Positions 42,798-50,865 of a stretch of 64,000 nucleotides of DNA are shown piece after piece; the stretch's first letter is position 1, and each line of letters begins with the position of its first letter. The position numbers and the translations under genes are program-made. The notes beneath the pieces were generated by a model. The model did no database searches. It had not been told where the DNA came from and was given only the letters and a program-made list of their open reading frames with translations. Source of the stretch: JABSQH01 sp039177505 (lineage in GTDB: Bacteria > Actinomycetota > Acidimicrobiia > Acidimicrobiales > Ilumatobacteraceae); NCBI GenBank assembly GCA_039177505.1, contig JBCDFR010000001.1, positions 1-64,000 of the forward strand, in the 5' to 3' direction.

Positions 42798-44012
42798 TCA
42801 GTCACACGACACGCGCTCGCGCACTGACACGTCGGTGTACACGCGACGCAATCGGGCTGCAGCGAAACTCCAGGTGTACCGGCGTGCCCGTTGCACAGCG
42901 GCTGCACCCATCTCGGCACGACGGAGCGGGTCGCTCAGCAACTCGTCGATGGCCGCAGCGAACGCTTGCGGAGTGCGTTCGGGCACGAGCGTGCCCGTCC
43001 GCCCGTCGTCGATCAGACTGAGGAGACCGCCGACCGCGCTGGCGACCACCGGAATGCCACAGGCTGCGGCTTCCAGCGCCACCAAACCGAAACTCTCGCT
43101 ACGACTCGGGACAACAACGACGTCGGCGGCGCGGTAGTACGACGACAAGATGTGGTGCGGTTGCGGCGGAACAAAGCGAACACGATCGGCGAGCCCGAGA
43201 TCGTCGGCGAGTCGCCGCGCATCTGCCAACTCCGCCGTTCCGGACGACCCGCTGGCGCCGCCGACGATCAGCAGTTGAGCATCGGTCGCCGCGAGTTCGG
43301 CCAGCGCACCGATCGCCACATCGGGACCCTTCAACGCCTGTATCCGCCCGACGAACAACACGACGGGACGATCCGGATCGACGTCGATGGCGTGTCGCGC
43401 GCCGCGTTGTTCACCCGGTGCGAAGAACGCGTGCTCGACCCCGGGAGCAATGATCTCCAAGCGGCCCTGTGGTTCCCCATACAGACGGCGGAACTGATCG
43501 GCTTCCGGCTCGCAGGACACACAGATCGCGTCGGCGCACTCAACGATTTCGGCCTCGGCCCGATCGCGCCACTCGGGCTCGGGATCGCCGCCTTCGGCTT
43601 TGACCCGAGCCAGCGTGTGAAACGTGGTCACGAACGGCACGTCGAGTTCGTGTTTCAGCCGGTGGCCGACGACCCCACTCAACCAGTAGTTCCCGTGCAG
43701 CACGTCAGGACGCCCGTGAACATCGAGCCAGTTGCGCACACCGTCGGCGAACGCGTCGGTGGTGGCGGGGAGCCCCTCTTTTGGCAGGTCGTGGGATCCG
43801 GCTTCGATGTGCACGACTCGATGGCCGGGCTCGACATCGATCACCTCCGGCAGGTCCGGTCGATCGGCGCGGGTGAACGTCGTGCAGTCCACCCCGGCCT
43901 GGGCGAGCGCCGAAGTCAGCTCGCGCACGTACACGTTCATTCCGCCACTGTCGCCGGAGCCCGGCTGAAGCAGCGGCGACGTGTGGAGCGAGATGATCGC
44001 TGCGCGTTGCAC
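42798..44012 (-). CDS. mshA: D-inositol-3-phosphate glycosyltransferase (mycothiol synthesis)
   Basis: A 404-residue GT4 enzyme that starts mycothiol synthesis by joining GlcNAc to inositol 3-phosphate. The N-domain has GSGDSGGMNVYVRELTSAL and GNYWLSGVVGHRL; the C-domain has VLFVGRIQALKGPDVAIGAL and VVPSRSESFGLVALEAAACG with the nucleotide-sugar Glu. The GTG start has TATCGT nine bases upstream. Its YbjN neighbour follows after 15 bases. Mycothiol is the thiol buffer served by the SigR/RsrA system also in this window. Confidence 0.93.
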   Translation of the reverse strand: MQRAAIISLHTSPLLQPGSGDSGGMNVYVRELTSALAQAGVDCTTFTRADRPDLPEVIDVEPGHRVVHIEAGSHDLPKEGLPATTDAFADGVRNWLDVHGRPDVLHGNYWLSGVVGHRLKHELDVPFVTTFHTLARVKAEGGDPEPEWRDRAEAEIVECADAICVSCEPEADQFRRLYGEPQGRLEIIAPGVEHAFFAPGEQRGARHAIDVDPDRPVVLFVGRIQALKGPDVAIGALAELAATDAQLLIVGGASGSSGTAELADARRLADDLGLADRVRFVPPQPHHILSSYYRAADVVVVPSRSESFGLVALEAAACGIPVVASAVGGLLSLIDDGRTGTLVPERTPQAFAAAIDELLSDPLRRAEMGAAAVQRARRYTWSFAAARLRRVYTDVSVRERVSCD

Positions 44013-44062
44013 GACGGCGACACGATAACGGCGAGTCAGCGGACTCTCTCGACCATGCCGAA

Positions 44063-44083
44063 CGCACTCGGCAGGTGAGTGCG
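44063..44083 (-). terminator. Hairpin after the MoaD-rsiG operon
   Basis: CGCACTC pairs perfectly with GAGTGCG around a 7-base loop, 17 bases after the rsiG-like stop. No clear U-run follows. It lies 51 bases upstream of the mshA start and probably separates the two transcripts. Confidence 0.5.
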
Positions 44084-44099
44084 GCCGAACGGTTCCACG

Positions 44100-44597
44100 T
44101 CAGGAGTCGGCTTGATTCGAAACGCCGACACCGTCGATGTCGGCTTCGCCGTCGCGATACCGTCGGACAAGTTCGGCGCTCAAAGCATCGAGTCGCTCGA
44201 AACGCGCCCGTCGATCCGACGACACGCGCTGTTCGAATCCCGTGACGGCAGCACGCAGCGACTCGAGTTGGGCGGCATCGAGCGACGGCAACCGGCCAAG
44301 GCCGTGCCGAGCGCAGATCTCGTCGAGCTCCACTGCGAGCGGGTGATCACTGAAATCCTCGGTGGGACGCGGCGGACGGGCCGGTCCACCGGTGAGGTGC
44401 GATGACAACACCGACCGCAGCTCCTCGTCGACAGCGCCGCCGCGCCGTCCGACCTCGGCCGTGATGAGATCGAGCCGAGCCTGCGCAACGCGCCGGGCAT
44501 ACGACACGGCGTCGTCTTCCAGCTGCAGTTGTGTTCGCAGGGCGCGCAGCTCATCGAGCGGCAGCTGATGCGGATCGGTCTGCTCGGTGGTGGTCAT
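44100..44597 (-). CDS. rsiG: RsiG-like c-di-GMP-responsive anti-sigma candidate
   Basis: A 165-residue mostly helical protein. It carries two copies of the c-di-GMP motif E(X)3S(X)2R(X)3Q(X)3D defined for Streptomyces RsiG. The first is D28-S32-R35-Q39-D43 (Glu replaced by Asp); the second is E122-S126-R129-F133-D137 (Gln replaced by Phe). Both sit in long helices, as in the coiled coil of RsiG, which holds a WhiG-type sigma factor when c-di-GMP is bound. AGGAGG six bases before the ATG, and a TGATG overlap with the MoaD-like gene, fix the start. No WhiG-type sigma gene is in the window. Confidence 0.72.
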   Translation of the reverse strand: MTTTEQTDPHQLPLDELRALRTQLQLEDDAVSYARRVAQARLDLITAEVGRRGGAVDEELRSVLSSHLTGGPARPPRPTEDFSDHPLAVELDEICARHGLGRLPSLDAAQLESLRAAVTGFEQRVSSDRRARFERLDALSAELVRRYRDGEADIDGVGVSNQADS

Positions 44598-44836
44598 CAA
44601 CATCCTCCTGAGACCGGTGGGAGCAACGCCACCTCGTCGGCAGTGTCGACCGCGGTCGCTTCTTCGGCGGCAGCGCCGTTGACCCACACGCGACACATCG
44701 GCAGCACGGCATCGAACCGCTCGCCGTAGCGGGCCCGTGCAGCATCGAGCACCTCGCCGACCGTCGACCCTTCGATCGTGTCGGCGCCGACGCCAGCGGC
44801 TTCGCGAGCCGCCGCAAACAGACGCAGTGTGGGCAC
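44597..44836 (-). CDS. MoaD/ThiS-family sulfur carrier-like protein
   Basis: A 79-residue ubiquitin-like sulfur carrier candidate: PTLRLFAAAREAAGV at the start, VWVNGAAAEEATAVDTADEVALLPPVSGG near the end. Functional MoaD and ThiS proteins end in Gly-Gly so that the terminal carboxyl can be adenylated. Here an extra Cys follows (SGGC), which would need removal or points to another use. TAGATT lies six bases before the GTG start. It is coupled to the RsiG-like gene by TGATG. No other molybdopterin gene is nearby. Confidence 0.72.
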   Translation of the reverse strand: MPTLRLFAAAREAAGVGADTIEGSTVGEVLDAARARYGERFDAVLPMCRVWVNGAAAEEATAVDTADEVALLPPVSGGC

Positions 44837-44885
44837 GGCCCTAATCTACAAGTGGGCACCTATCGGTATGCCGGATGTCGCCGGA

Positions 44886-45893
44886 TCAGATACCGACACC
44901 GGCGGGCATTGCGCCGAGCACCACACCGAGCGCAGCGACCGCTCCCGTCGCCCCGAGCGCCCAACGGCGGGCGCTCAGCTCGTCGAGTCGGCCGGTGGCG
45001 CCGAACGTACCCACATCTGGTCGAGGCAGCGAGCGCAACGAGGCACACGCCCCAGCGGCCACCGTCAACGCCACGGCCATGGCGACCACGCGAGCATCAC
45101 GAGGCATCGCTGCGAGGCCGTGGGTCCACCGGTCGCTGACCCCGCGCAGCGCGACCGCCACGTTGAGCACGACGACGGTGGCCATCGCTGCGGTCCACCG
45201 AACGGGCACCACCCCATTCGACTCCCGACGACCGAGGCCGGCGCCGATCGTGGCCAACGACCACACGAAACGATCACTCGGCCGGATCGACCACCCCGAC
45301 ATACACGCATGAGCAACGGCAAGGACCACCACTGCTGCGACCAGCGAGCCTGCGGCCCATACCGGTGGCAGCTCGAACGGTACGCGCCCCGAGAGCAGCA
45401 CCACCACGACAGCGCCGACGAACGCCGCCCGTCGGAGCCCGTCGGTCGCCAGCACCGTTCGCACCAAGTCGACGCCGGCGAGATCCGGACGCGTCCGTTG
45501 CGCAAGCCGCCGAGCGGTTGCTGCGACGGCCGCGCAGGCACGACGTGCCGATATCCGTTCGTCGCATCCCCCGCCGAACCACGCCCGCACCCTGGCGGGT
45601 GCGCCACGTCGACGGCCGGTCGTCAGGCTGGCGCCGCGCCACAGGCCAACGGTCATTGCGATCGCCGCGGCGAACGCCACCAGTTCAAAGGCGAACACGG
45701 CTGCGCCGACGGCAGAACGCATCGTCGCCACCCGCCACGCCAGCCAGATCGTCCAGCCAGCCAACGCGCCCACCGCAAGGACACGGCCGACAACCAGCGG
45801 TATCGGCGATCGCGACAACGGCAGCGGTTCGTGCGCGAGCGCGCCGTCGTGAAGCGCTCGGTCGTCGGACTCGAAGAGGAGAGTGTGCTGCAT
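44886..45893 (-). CDS. Polytopic membrane protein of unknown function
   Basis: A 335-residue protein with about eight membrane helices, in two clusters: VVGRVLAVGALAGWTIWLAW and AVFAFELVAFAAAIAMTVGL first, then, after a basic cytoplasmic stretch with GGGCDERISARRACAAVAA, six more. I do not recognise the family. The ATG at 45893 gives MQHTLLFESDDRALHDG; an upstream TTG at 45941 is less likely. The upstream region carries the 15-bp minisatellite, which separates it from a divergent operon. Confidence 0.6.
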   Translation of the reverse strand: MQHTLLFESDDRALHDGALAHEPLPLSRSPIPLVVGRVLAVGALAGWTIWLAWRVATMRSAVGAAVFAFELVAFAAAIAMTVGLWRGASLTTGRRRGAPARVRAWFGGGCDERISARRACAAVAATARRLAQRTRPDLAGVDLVRTVLATDGLRRAAFVGAVVVVLLSGRVPFELPPVWAAGSLVAAVVVLAVAHACMSGWSIRPSDRFVWSLATIGAGLGRRESNGVVPVRWTAAMATVVVLNVAVALRGVSDRWTHGLAAMPRDARVVAMAVALTVAAGACASLRSLPRPDVGTFGATGRLDELSARRWALGATGAVAALGVVLGAMPAGVGI

Positions 45894-45990
45894 CAGAGTT
45901 GGTCGGGCTGTCTGGCTCGTCGAAACGTCGCGAGCTACCAACGTTCATCGACCCAGTCGGGCGGGACCTTGAGCACAATGCGCCGAACAC

Positions 45991-46090
45991 GTTGGCCAGA
46001 TTGGAGCTGGCCCGATTGGAGTCGGCCAGATTGGAGCTGGCCCGATTGGAGTCGGCCAGATTGGAGCTGGCCCGATTGGAATCGGCCACA
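45991..46090. repeat. 15/30-bp minisatellite between divergent genes
   Basis: Three 30-bp copies (45991-46020, 46021-46050, 46051-46080), each made of two similar 15-mers ending in GATTGGA, plus a decayed partial copy. It fills much of the 261-base gap between the polytopic membrane protein and the 46155 gene. The rest of the gap holds only the TAATCT box at 46140-46145. Confidence 0.9.
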
Positions 46091-46154
46091 TGGACGGTGG
46101 GTCGCATCGAGTCGACCGCCGGTTGTGGCGACCGCCCGCTAATCTCCGGACCTC

Positions 46155-46439
46155 GTGGGAACCCCGAAACGCGAACGCCAGAAGGCCAACCGGGCACAAG
46201 CCCAGATCGACCAGGTGAACGCCGAGAACCGCCAGCGTTATGTCCGCATCGGATTGATCGCCGCCGCCGCGATCATCGGCGTATTTGCGCTGGTGTGGAT
46301 CGCCAGCCAGATCGTCGGCGGCGACGACGAACCGTCGGTCGACACCACGACACCGGTCACGGTGACGACCCCCGACTCGACCACGCCGGTCACGGTGACG
46401 ACGCCGTCCACGACCGCATCCAGTGAGGACGACGAATGA
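46155..46439 (+). CDS. Small membrane protein upstream of the secreted cyclophilin
   Basis: A 94-residue protein. A basic, Gln-rich N-terminus (GTPKRERQKANRAQAQIDQV) is followed by one membrane helix (IGLIAAAAIIGVFALVWIA) and a Thr/Ser/Asp-rich tail. The GTG start has TAATCT nine bases upstream. Its stop overlaps the cyclophilin start (ATGA), so the two are made together. The same gene order occurs in other actinobacteria, where the first protein is often called peptidyl-prolyl isomerase-associated; I cannot assign a role. Confidence 0.7.
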   Translation: MGTPKRERQKANRAQAQIDQVNAENRQRYVRIGLIAAAAIIGVFALVWIASQIVGGDDEPSVDTTTPVTVTTPDSTTPVTVTTPSTTASSEDDE

Positions 46440-47227
46440 TGTTGCACACTCGCCGGCGGATCGCTGCAGGAGCCATCGCACTCGCTGTGGTGGCGCTCGC
46501 CGCGTGTGGCGACGACGACGAGGCAACTCCACAGACGGCCGCTCCGGACGCGACCACCGACGGCGATGCTGCTGCCGAAACAACGACTGCTGCAACGTCA
46601 GATGGCGGCACGGGCGCCGAGACAGAGAGCGGCACGGGCGCCGAGACGGAGAGCGGCACGGACACCGAGACGACCGCCAGCGGCTGCCCGCCGATCGATG
46701 GTGCAACCGAGCCGGTACGCCAATTCGACAGCGCGCCGCCGATGTGTATCGATGTCGACGCCACCTATCAAGCGATCGTCGACACCAACCTCGGCGAATT
46801 CACGATCGACCTCGACGCGCAGGCCGCGCCCGAAACCACCAACAACTTCGTATTCCTGGCGCGCAATCGCTACTTCGACGACACGGTCTGTCATCGCATC
46901 ATCCCCGGGTTCGTCGTGCAGTGCGGCGACCCGACGGCGACAGGTACGGGCAACCCGGGGTACCGCTTCGACGACGAACTCCCGGCGGCCGGCGAGTATC
47001 AGGTCGGCTCAATTGCGATGGCCAACAGCGGTCCCGACACGAACGGCAGCCAGTTCTTCATCATCACCGGCGACGACGGGGCTGCGCTCCCACCGCTGTA
47101 TTCGCTGTTCGGACAGGTCGAAGCGGGCTTCGACGAGACCGTCGTCGAGATGGAAGCCGCCGGCACGATCGAGGGCATTCCCACCTCGGAAGTGCGCATC
47201 AACACGATCACGATCGTCGAGTCGTAG
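46436..47227 (+). CDS. Lipoprotein peptidyl-prolyl cis-trans isomerase (cyclophilin type)
   Basis: A 263-residue exported cyclophilin. The lipobox ALAAC lies at the end of a basic-hydrophobic signal (HTRRRIAAGAIALAVVALAAC), so it is probably lipid-anchored outside the membrane. A Thr/Glu/Gly linker with 24-bp repeats follows. The catalytic domain (residues about 105-260) has NTNLGEF-type opening DTNLGEFTIDL, TVCHRIIPGFVVQCGD and NGSQFFI, the family's active-site segments. It would assist folding of exported proteins. ATG overlaps the upstream stop (ATGA). Confidence 0.9.
   Translation: MMLHTRRRIAAGAIALAVVALAACGDDDEATPQTAAPDATTDGDAAAETTTAATSDGGTGAETESGTGAETESGTDTETTASGCPPIDGATEPVRQFDSAPPMCIDVDATYQAIVDTNLGEFTIDLDAQAAPETTNNFVFLARNRYFDDTVCHRIIPGFVVQCGDPTATGTGNPGYRFDDELPAAGEYQVGSIAMANSGPDTNGSQFFIITGDDGAALPPLYSLFGQVEAGFDETVVEMEAAGTIEGIPTSEVRINTITIVES
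46607..46672 (+). repeat. 24-bp tandem repeat in the cyclophilin linker
   Basis: Two near-identical 24-bp copies (46607-46630 and 46631-46654) and a partial third, encoding the peptide GTGAETES repeated. It lengthens the flexible linker between lipid anchor and catalytic domain. Confidence 0.85.
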
Positions 47228-47264
47228 GCCCCCAAGAACTCGCCGGCCGCGGTGCCGAAACGCA

Positions 47265-47609
47265 CTAGGCAGAGTCGTCGTCGAGCAATTGTTCGTCGGC
47301 CAGCAATTCATCGACGTCGTCATCGACCTCGGCATCGAGATGCCGACGTGTGGCCCGGCTCAGCGCATGGGCGCCGAGCGGCGACGTCAGCAACTGCAGG
47401 ATCACCACGAGCAACAAGGTGGTCGTCGCCAGCAACGTGTCGATCCGGATCGCGGCGCCGATCGACACCAACACGAGCCCGAGCGTCGGCGCCTTGGCGG
47501 CAGCATGCATCCGCGACAACACATCAGGGAATCGCCAGGTCCCGATCCCACCGATCGCCGCGAACCCGCACCCGAGGACGATCAGTGTGGCACTGAGGGC
47601 ATCGCTCAT
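47265..47609 (-). CDS. mnhG: Mrp Na+/H+ antiporter subunit G
   Basis: A 114-residue MnhG/MrpG: three membrane helices with GGIGTWRFPDVLSRMHAAAKAPTLGL, the subunit's signature, and an acidic tail (DDDVDELLADEQLLDDD). It is the last gene of the seven-gene operon. Its ATG shares one base with the mnhF stop (TGATG). It converges with the cyclophilin gene. Confidence 0.94.
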   Translation of the reverse strand: MSDALSATLIVLGCGFAAIGGIGTWRFPDVLSRMHAAAKAPTLGLVLVSIGAAIRIDTLLATTTLLLVVILQLLTSPLGAHALSRATRRHLDAEVDDDVDELLADEQLLDDDSA

Positions 47610-47863
47610 CAGCCGCCCCTCCGCTCGATGAATCGACCGAGTGCGGCCGTGCCCACGAACCCTACGAGCACTGCCACCAGCACGGTTTCGATCGTGATCC
47701 CGCTGATCCGCTCGGCGGCAGTCACGATGATCGCGATGACGACGATGGACAACACGCCGTCTAGACCAACAACTCGATCGGCCAGTGTTGGACCGCGCAG
47801 AAGCCGGAACACGAACCCGACGACACCGATCGACAACAGCACGAATGCGGTGACGACGAGCAT
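47609..47863 (-). CDS. mnhF: Mrp Na+/H+ antiporter subunit F
   Basis: An 84-residue MnhF/MrpF with three helices and the family stretch FRLLRGPTLADRVVGLDGVLS. It is coupled to mnhE by a TAATG overlap and to mnhG by TGATG. All seven subunits form one membrane complex, and loss of any small subunit inactivates the antiporter in other bacteria. Confidence 0.93.
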   Translation of the reverse strand: MLVVTAFVLLSIGVVGFVFRLLRGPTLADRVVGLDGVLSIVVIAIIVTAAERISGITIETVLVAVLVGFVGTAALGRFIERRGG

Positions 47864-48426
47864 TACTGCACACCTCCGACCGCCCGCTCGCGGCGTGCGG
47901 CATCGACGGCTGCCAGCTGCTCGCTCGTGCCGAACGCACGCACGGCGAGCCGCTCGATGCGATAGATCGACTCGAGCGTCGCCTCGCGGTCGAGCTGTAG
48001 CGCGTGGACGTACAGCACCGGTTGACGACCCACAGCTTCGTCGCCGGGTCGGACGTCGACGGTCAACGTGCCCGGAGTCAGGGTGATCGTGTTCGCCACG
48101 ACGGTGACCACACCATCGGTTCCGGCGTGTAACGGAACAGCGATGATCGCCCGCCGCAGCTGCGGTCGCGGCCGCAGAATCTCGCGTGCCACGGACAGGT
48201 TCGACACGACGAGGAGGTACAGGAAGTACCCGCAAAACACGAGCACCCACACGGGCCGGAATGGAACGGCCTCGTACCCGCTGACGCCGGTCGGTCGAGC
48301 GATCACCGTGACGATCAGCGCGATCACCGCACCTGCGATGAGGTTCGCGATGCCGAAGTCGCCCCACAGCAACGCCCACAGCACGGTCAACCAGAGCACC
48401 AGCATCGGGAGCCTGACCGATTTCAT
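47863..48426 (-). CDS. mnhE: Mrp Na+/H+ antiporter subunit E
   Basis: A 187-residue MnhE/MrpE. The N-terminal helices (LPMLVLWLTVLWALLWGDFG, LIAGAVIALIVTVIA) and the cytoplasmic domain with NTITLTPGTLTVDV and LYVHALQLD match the family. The ATG overlaps the mnhD stop by four bases. Confidence 0.93.
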   Translation of the reverse strand: MKSVRLPMLVLWLTVLWALLWGDFGIANLIAGAVIALIVTVIARPTGVSGYEAVPFRPVWVLVFCGYFLYLLVVSNLSVAREILRPRPQLRRAIIAVPLHAGTDGVVTVVANTITLTPGTLTVDVRPGDEAVGRQPVLYVHALQLDREATLESIYRIERLAVRAFGTSEQLAAVDAARRERAVGGVQ

Positions 48427-49919
48427 CGATCGTCACCTCCGACTACGGCTTCGACGTACCGCGCCGGCTCGAGCAGTTCGGCCGCGGCGCGCTCGGCGTA
48501 GCTGTACACCGGGTCGGCGTACACGATGAGCACCAAGCTGATCGCGACCACGAATCCGGTGGCGATGCTCATGAGGAGTGGTGATCGCGAGGCCCGCAAG
48601 CGCCGGTCGACACTCGCCGCTTCGGCGTTGCCCCAGAACACGCCGAACCAGATCTTGGTCATCGACATGACGGTCAGCAGGCTGGCGACGAGCGCGGCGA
48701 CCACGACGAGGTACACCCCGTCATCGATACCCGCGTCGACGAGCGCGAACTTGGCGATGAAGCCCGAGAACGGCGGCAGTCCCGCCAAGCTCAACGCGGG
48801 AAAGGCGAAGAGCAGCGCCACCGCCGGAGCCGAGCGAACGAGCCCTCCGACGTGCGACAAGCGGCCCGATCCGGTCCGGAACTCGACCAGTCCGGCAACG
48901 AGGAACAACGATGTCTTCACCGCGATGTGATGAACGACGTAGAACACCGCGCCGGCGATTCCGGCCAGTGAGAACAACGCCAACCCGAAGATCATGTAGC
49001 CGATCTGGCTGATCACGTGGAACGAAAGGATCCGCCGCATGTCGTCTTGCGCGAGCGCACCGAGGACCCCCACGACCATCGTGAGGGCCGCAACCACCAG
49101 CAACAGCGTCCCCTGACGATCGTCAGGTGGGAACAGCAGGGTCTGGCTGCGGATGATCGCGTACACCCCGACCTTGGTCAGCAGACCCGCGAACACAGCG
49201 GTGATCGCGCCCGGCGCAGTGGGATAGCTGTCGGGCAACCAGAAGTACAGCGGGAACACGCCCGCCTTGATGCCGAACACCACCACCAGGAGCAACGAGA
49301 ATCCCAGCCGCACGCCATCGGGGAGCTCGGGAATCCGCTCGGCGAGCTCGGCCATGTTGACCGTGCCGGTGCTGGCGTACAGCAGCGCCAGCGACGTCAC
49401 GAAGAACGTCGATGCGATCAGGCTGATGATGACGTACGTCATGCCCGAGCGAATCTGCGCGCGGCGGCCGCCCAGCGTGAGCAACACGTAGCTCGCGACC
49501 AGCATCATCTCGAACGCGACGAACAGGTTGAACAGGTCACCTGTGACGAAACTGGCTGAGACCCCCGCCGCGAGCGCGAGGTAGATCGGGTGGAACGCCG
49601 AGAATCGCTGCTCCTCGTCGCCGAGGCCGATCGCATAGACCATCACCGAGATCAGCATCAGCGAAGACACGACGAGCATCACCGCCGACAGTCGGTCGAC
49701 CATCAAGGTGATGCCAATCGGCACTCGCCATCCGCCGGCCTGCGTGACGAGGATGCCGTCGTCGTCGACCTTCACCAGCAGCAGGATCGCCGTGACGACG
49801 TTCGATGACAGCACAACGAGCGACACCGCCCGCTGGATGCGACGGCTCCGAGCGGCGATCACACACACGGCGGCGCCGAGCAGCGGCACGATCACCACGA
49901 GCGGAACGAGTTGGTTCAC
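48423..49919 (-). CDS. mnhD: Mrp Na+/H+ antiporter subunit D
   Basis: A 498-residue proton-translocating subunit related to NuoM/NuoN of complex I, with about fourteen helices. Landmarks: NLFVAFEMMLVASYVLLTLGG with the conserved Glu, FGIKAGVFPLYFWLPDSYPT with the essential Lys, and HHIAVKTSLFLVAGLVE. The GTG start overlaps the mnhC stop by four bases (GTGA). Confidence 0.95.
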   Translation of the reverse strand: MNQLVPLVVIVPLLGAAVCVIAARSRRIQRAVSLVVLSSNVVTAILLLVKVDDDGILVTQAGGWRVPIGITLMVDRLSAVMLVVSSLMLISVMVYAIGLGDEEQRFSAFHPIYLALAAGVSASFVTGDLFNLFVAFEMMLVASYVLLTLGGRRAQIRSGMTYVIISLIASTFFVTSLALLYASTGTVNMAELAERIPELPDGVRLGFSLLLVVVFGIKAGVFPLYFWLPDSYPTAPGAITAVFAGLLTKVGVYAIIRSQTLLFPPDDRQGTLLLVVAALTMVVGVLGALAQDDMRRILSFHVISQIGYMIFGLALFSLAGIAGAVFYVVHHIAVKTSLFLVAGLVEFRTGSGRLSHVGGLVRSAPAVALLFAFPALSLAGLPPFSGFIAKFALVDAGIDDGVYLVVVAALVASLLTVMSMTKIWFGVFWGNAEAASVDRRLRASRSPLLMSIATGFVVAISLVLIVYADPVYSYAERAAAELLEPARYVEAVVGGDDR

Positions 49920-50335
49920 TCCAACCCCTCGTCGTCTCGCTGCTCGCGCTCTGCCAGGCGGGTCTCTTCGACCAGCTCGTCGCGTTCACGTTGCCGTGCG
50001 ATCAACCGGTCTTCGACATCGTTCTCGACCATGTCGTCACGCGTCATGCGCCAACTGCGGTAGCCGAGGGCGAGCAGGAACGCAGTGACGCCGAACGTGA
50101 TGACGATCGAGGTGAGCGCCAACGCTTGTGGTAGCGGGTCGGAAAAGTCGGCCGGGTCACCCGTGCCGACGATCGGGGCCGATCCGCCTGGGCCGCCCGA
50201 GGTGAGCAGCAGCAGATTCGACCCGTGTCCGACCAGGCCGACGCCGATCAGGATGCGCGACAACCGGCGCTGGAGCAACATCCACGTTCCGGTTGCGAAC
50301 AGCAACGCCGCGGCGAAGGCGAACAGGACCGTCAT
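49916..50335 (-). CDS. mnhC: Mrp Na+/H+ antiporter subunit C
   Basis: A 139-residue subunit related to NuoK: three helices with LSRILIGVGLVGHGSNLLLL and DPLPQALALTSIVITFGVTA, and a charged C-terminal extension. The start overlaps mnhB (ATGA) and the stop overlaps mnhD. Confidence 0.94.
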   Translation of the reverse strand: MTVLFAFAAALLFATGTWMLLQRRLSRILIGVGLVGHGSNLLLLTSGGPGGSAPIVGTGDPADFSDPLPQALALTSIVITFGVTAFLLALGYRSWRMTRDDMVENDVEDRLIARQRERDELVEETRLAEREQRDDEGLE

Positions 50336-50865
50336 TGATCGGCCGTCCGCCTGTGTGCAGGGGCCGACTGTTCCGACGTCGGGTACGGGGTCGACGGCGG
50401 GCGAACGTTGTCGTCGGCGAAGGCTGCGAAGGCCATCATCACCAGACCGATCACAACGAGGTCGACACCGACGTCGAACAAGATCACCGTGTTCAACTTG
50501 ACGCTGCCGAACAGCGGCAATTGCACGGTCGCGCTGGCGTGTTCGAGGATCGACTCTCCCAACAGCAACGGCACGAACGCCGTACCAGCCGCCAGCAACA
50601 GTCCGGCGCCGAGAATCACATGGGCCGGGACGCGGAATATCGTGCGTACGGCGGCAGCGCCGCCGGACACGTACCGCAAGGCCACCGCTGCACCGACAGT
50701 CAGTCCGCTGACGAATCCGCCGCCCGGTCGGTTGTGCCCGGCCAGCACGAAGTACAGCGCGAGGACAAGAATCGAGTGGTAGAGAACCTTCGTCGCCGTG
50801 TCGAGGATCACCATCCGATCCGACACGTGACGGCCCGTGCCGCTGCGCTGCGACGAATCGCTCAC
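50332..50865 (-). CDS. mnhB: Mrp Na+/H+ antiporter subunit B
   Basis: A 177-residue MnhB domain protein with four helices; ALYFVLAGHNRPGGGFVSGL is the family signature. The N-terminal 20 and C-terminal 25 residues are hydrophilic and unconserved. The GTG start lies inside the mnhA stop (GTGA overlap). Confidence 0.93.
   Translation of the reverse strand: MSDSSQRSGTGRHVSDRMVILDTATKVLYHSILVLALYFVLAGHNRPGGGFVSGLTVGAAVALRYVSGGAAAVRTIFRVPAHVILGAGLLLAAGTAFVPLLLGESILEHASATVQLPLFGSVKLNTVILFDVGVDLVVIGLVMMAFAAFADDNVRPPSTPYPTSEQSAPAHRRTADQ

Noticed and set aside
44226..44250. tRNA-like GTTCGAATCCCG
   Set aside because: It lies inside the RsiG-like coding region and no acceptor or anticodon stem can be built around it.
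45991..46090. CRISPR array
   Set aside because: Units are directly adjacent 15-mers with no unique spacers, and no cas genes are present.
45685..46197. Minus-strand frame encoding a pentapeptide-like repeat (DSNRASSNLA units)
   Set aside because: The rest of the frame is antisense or out of frame with the polytopic membrane protein gene and has no domain context; the pattern comes from the 15-bp DNA repeat.
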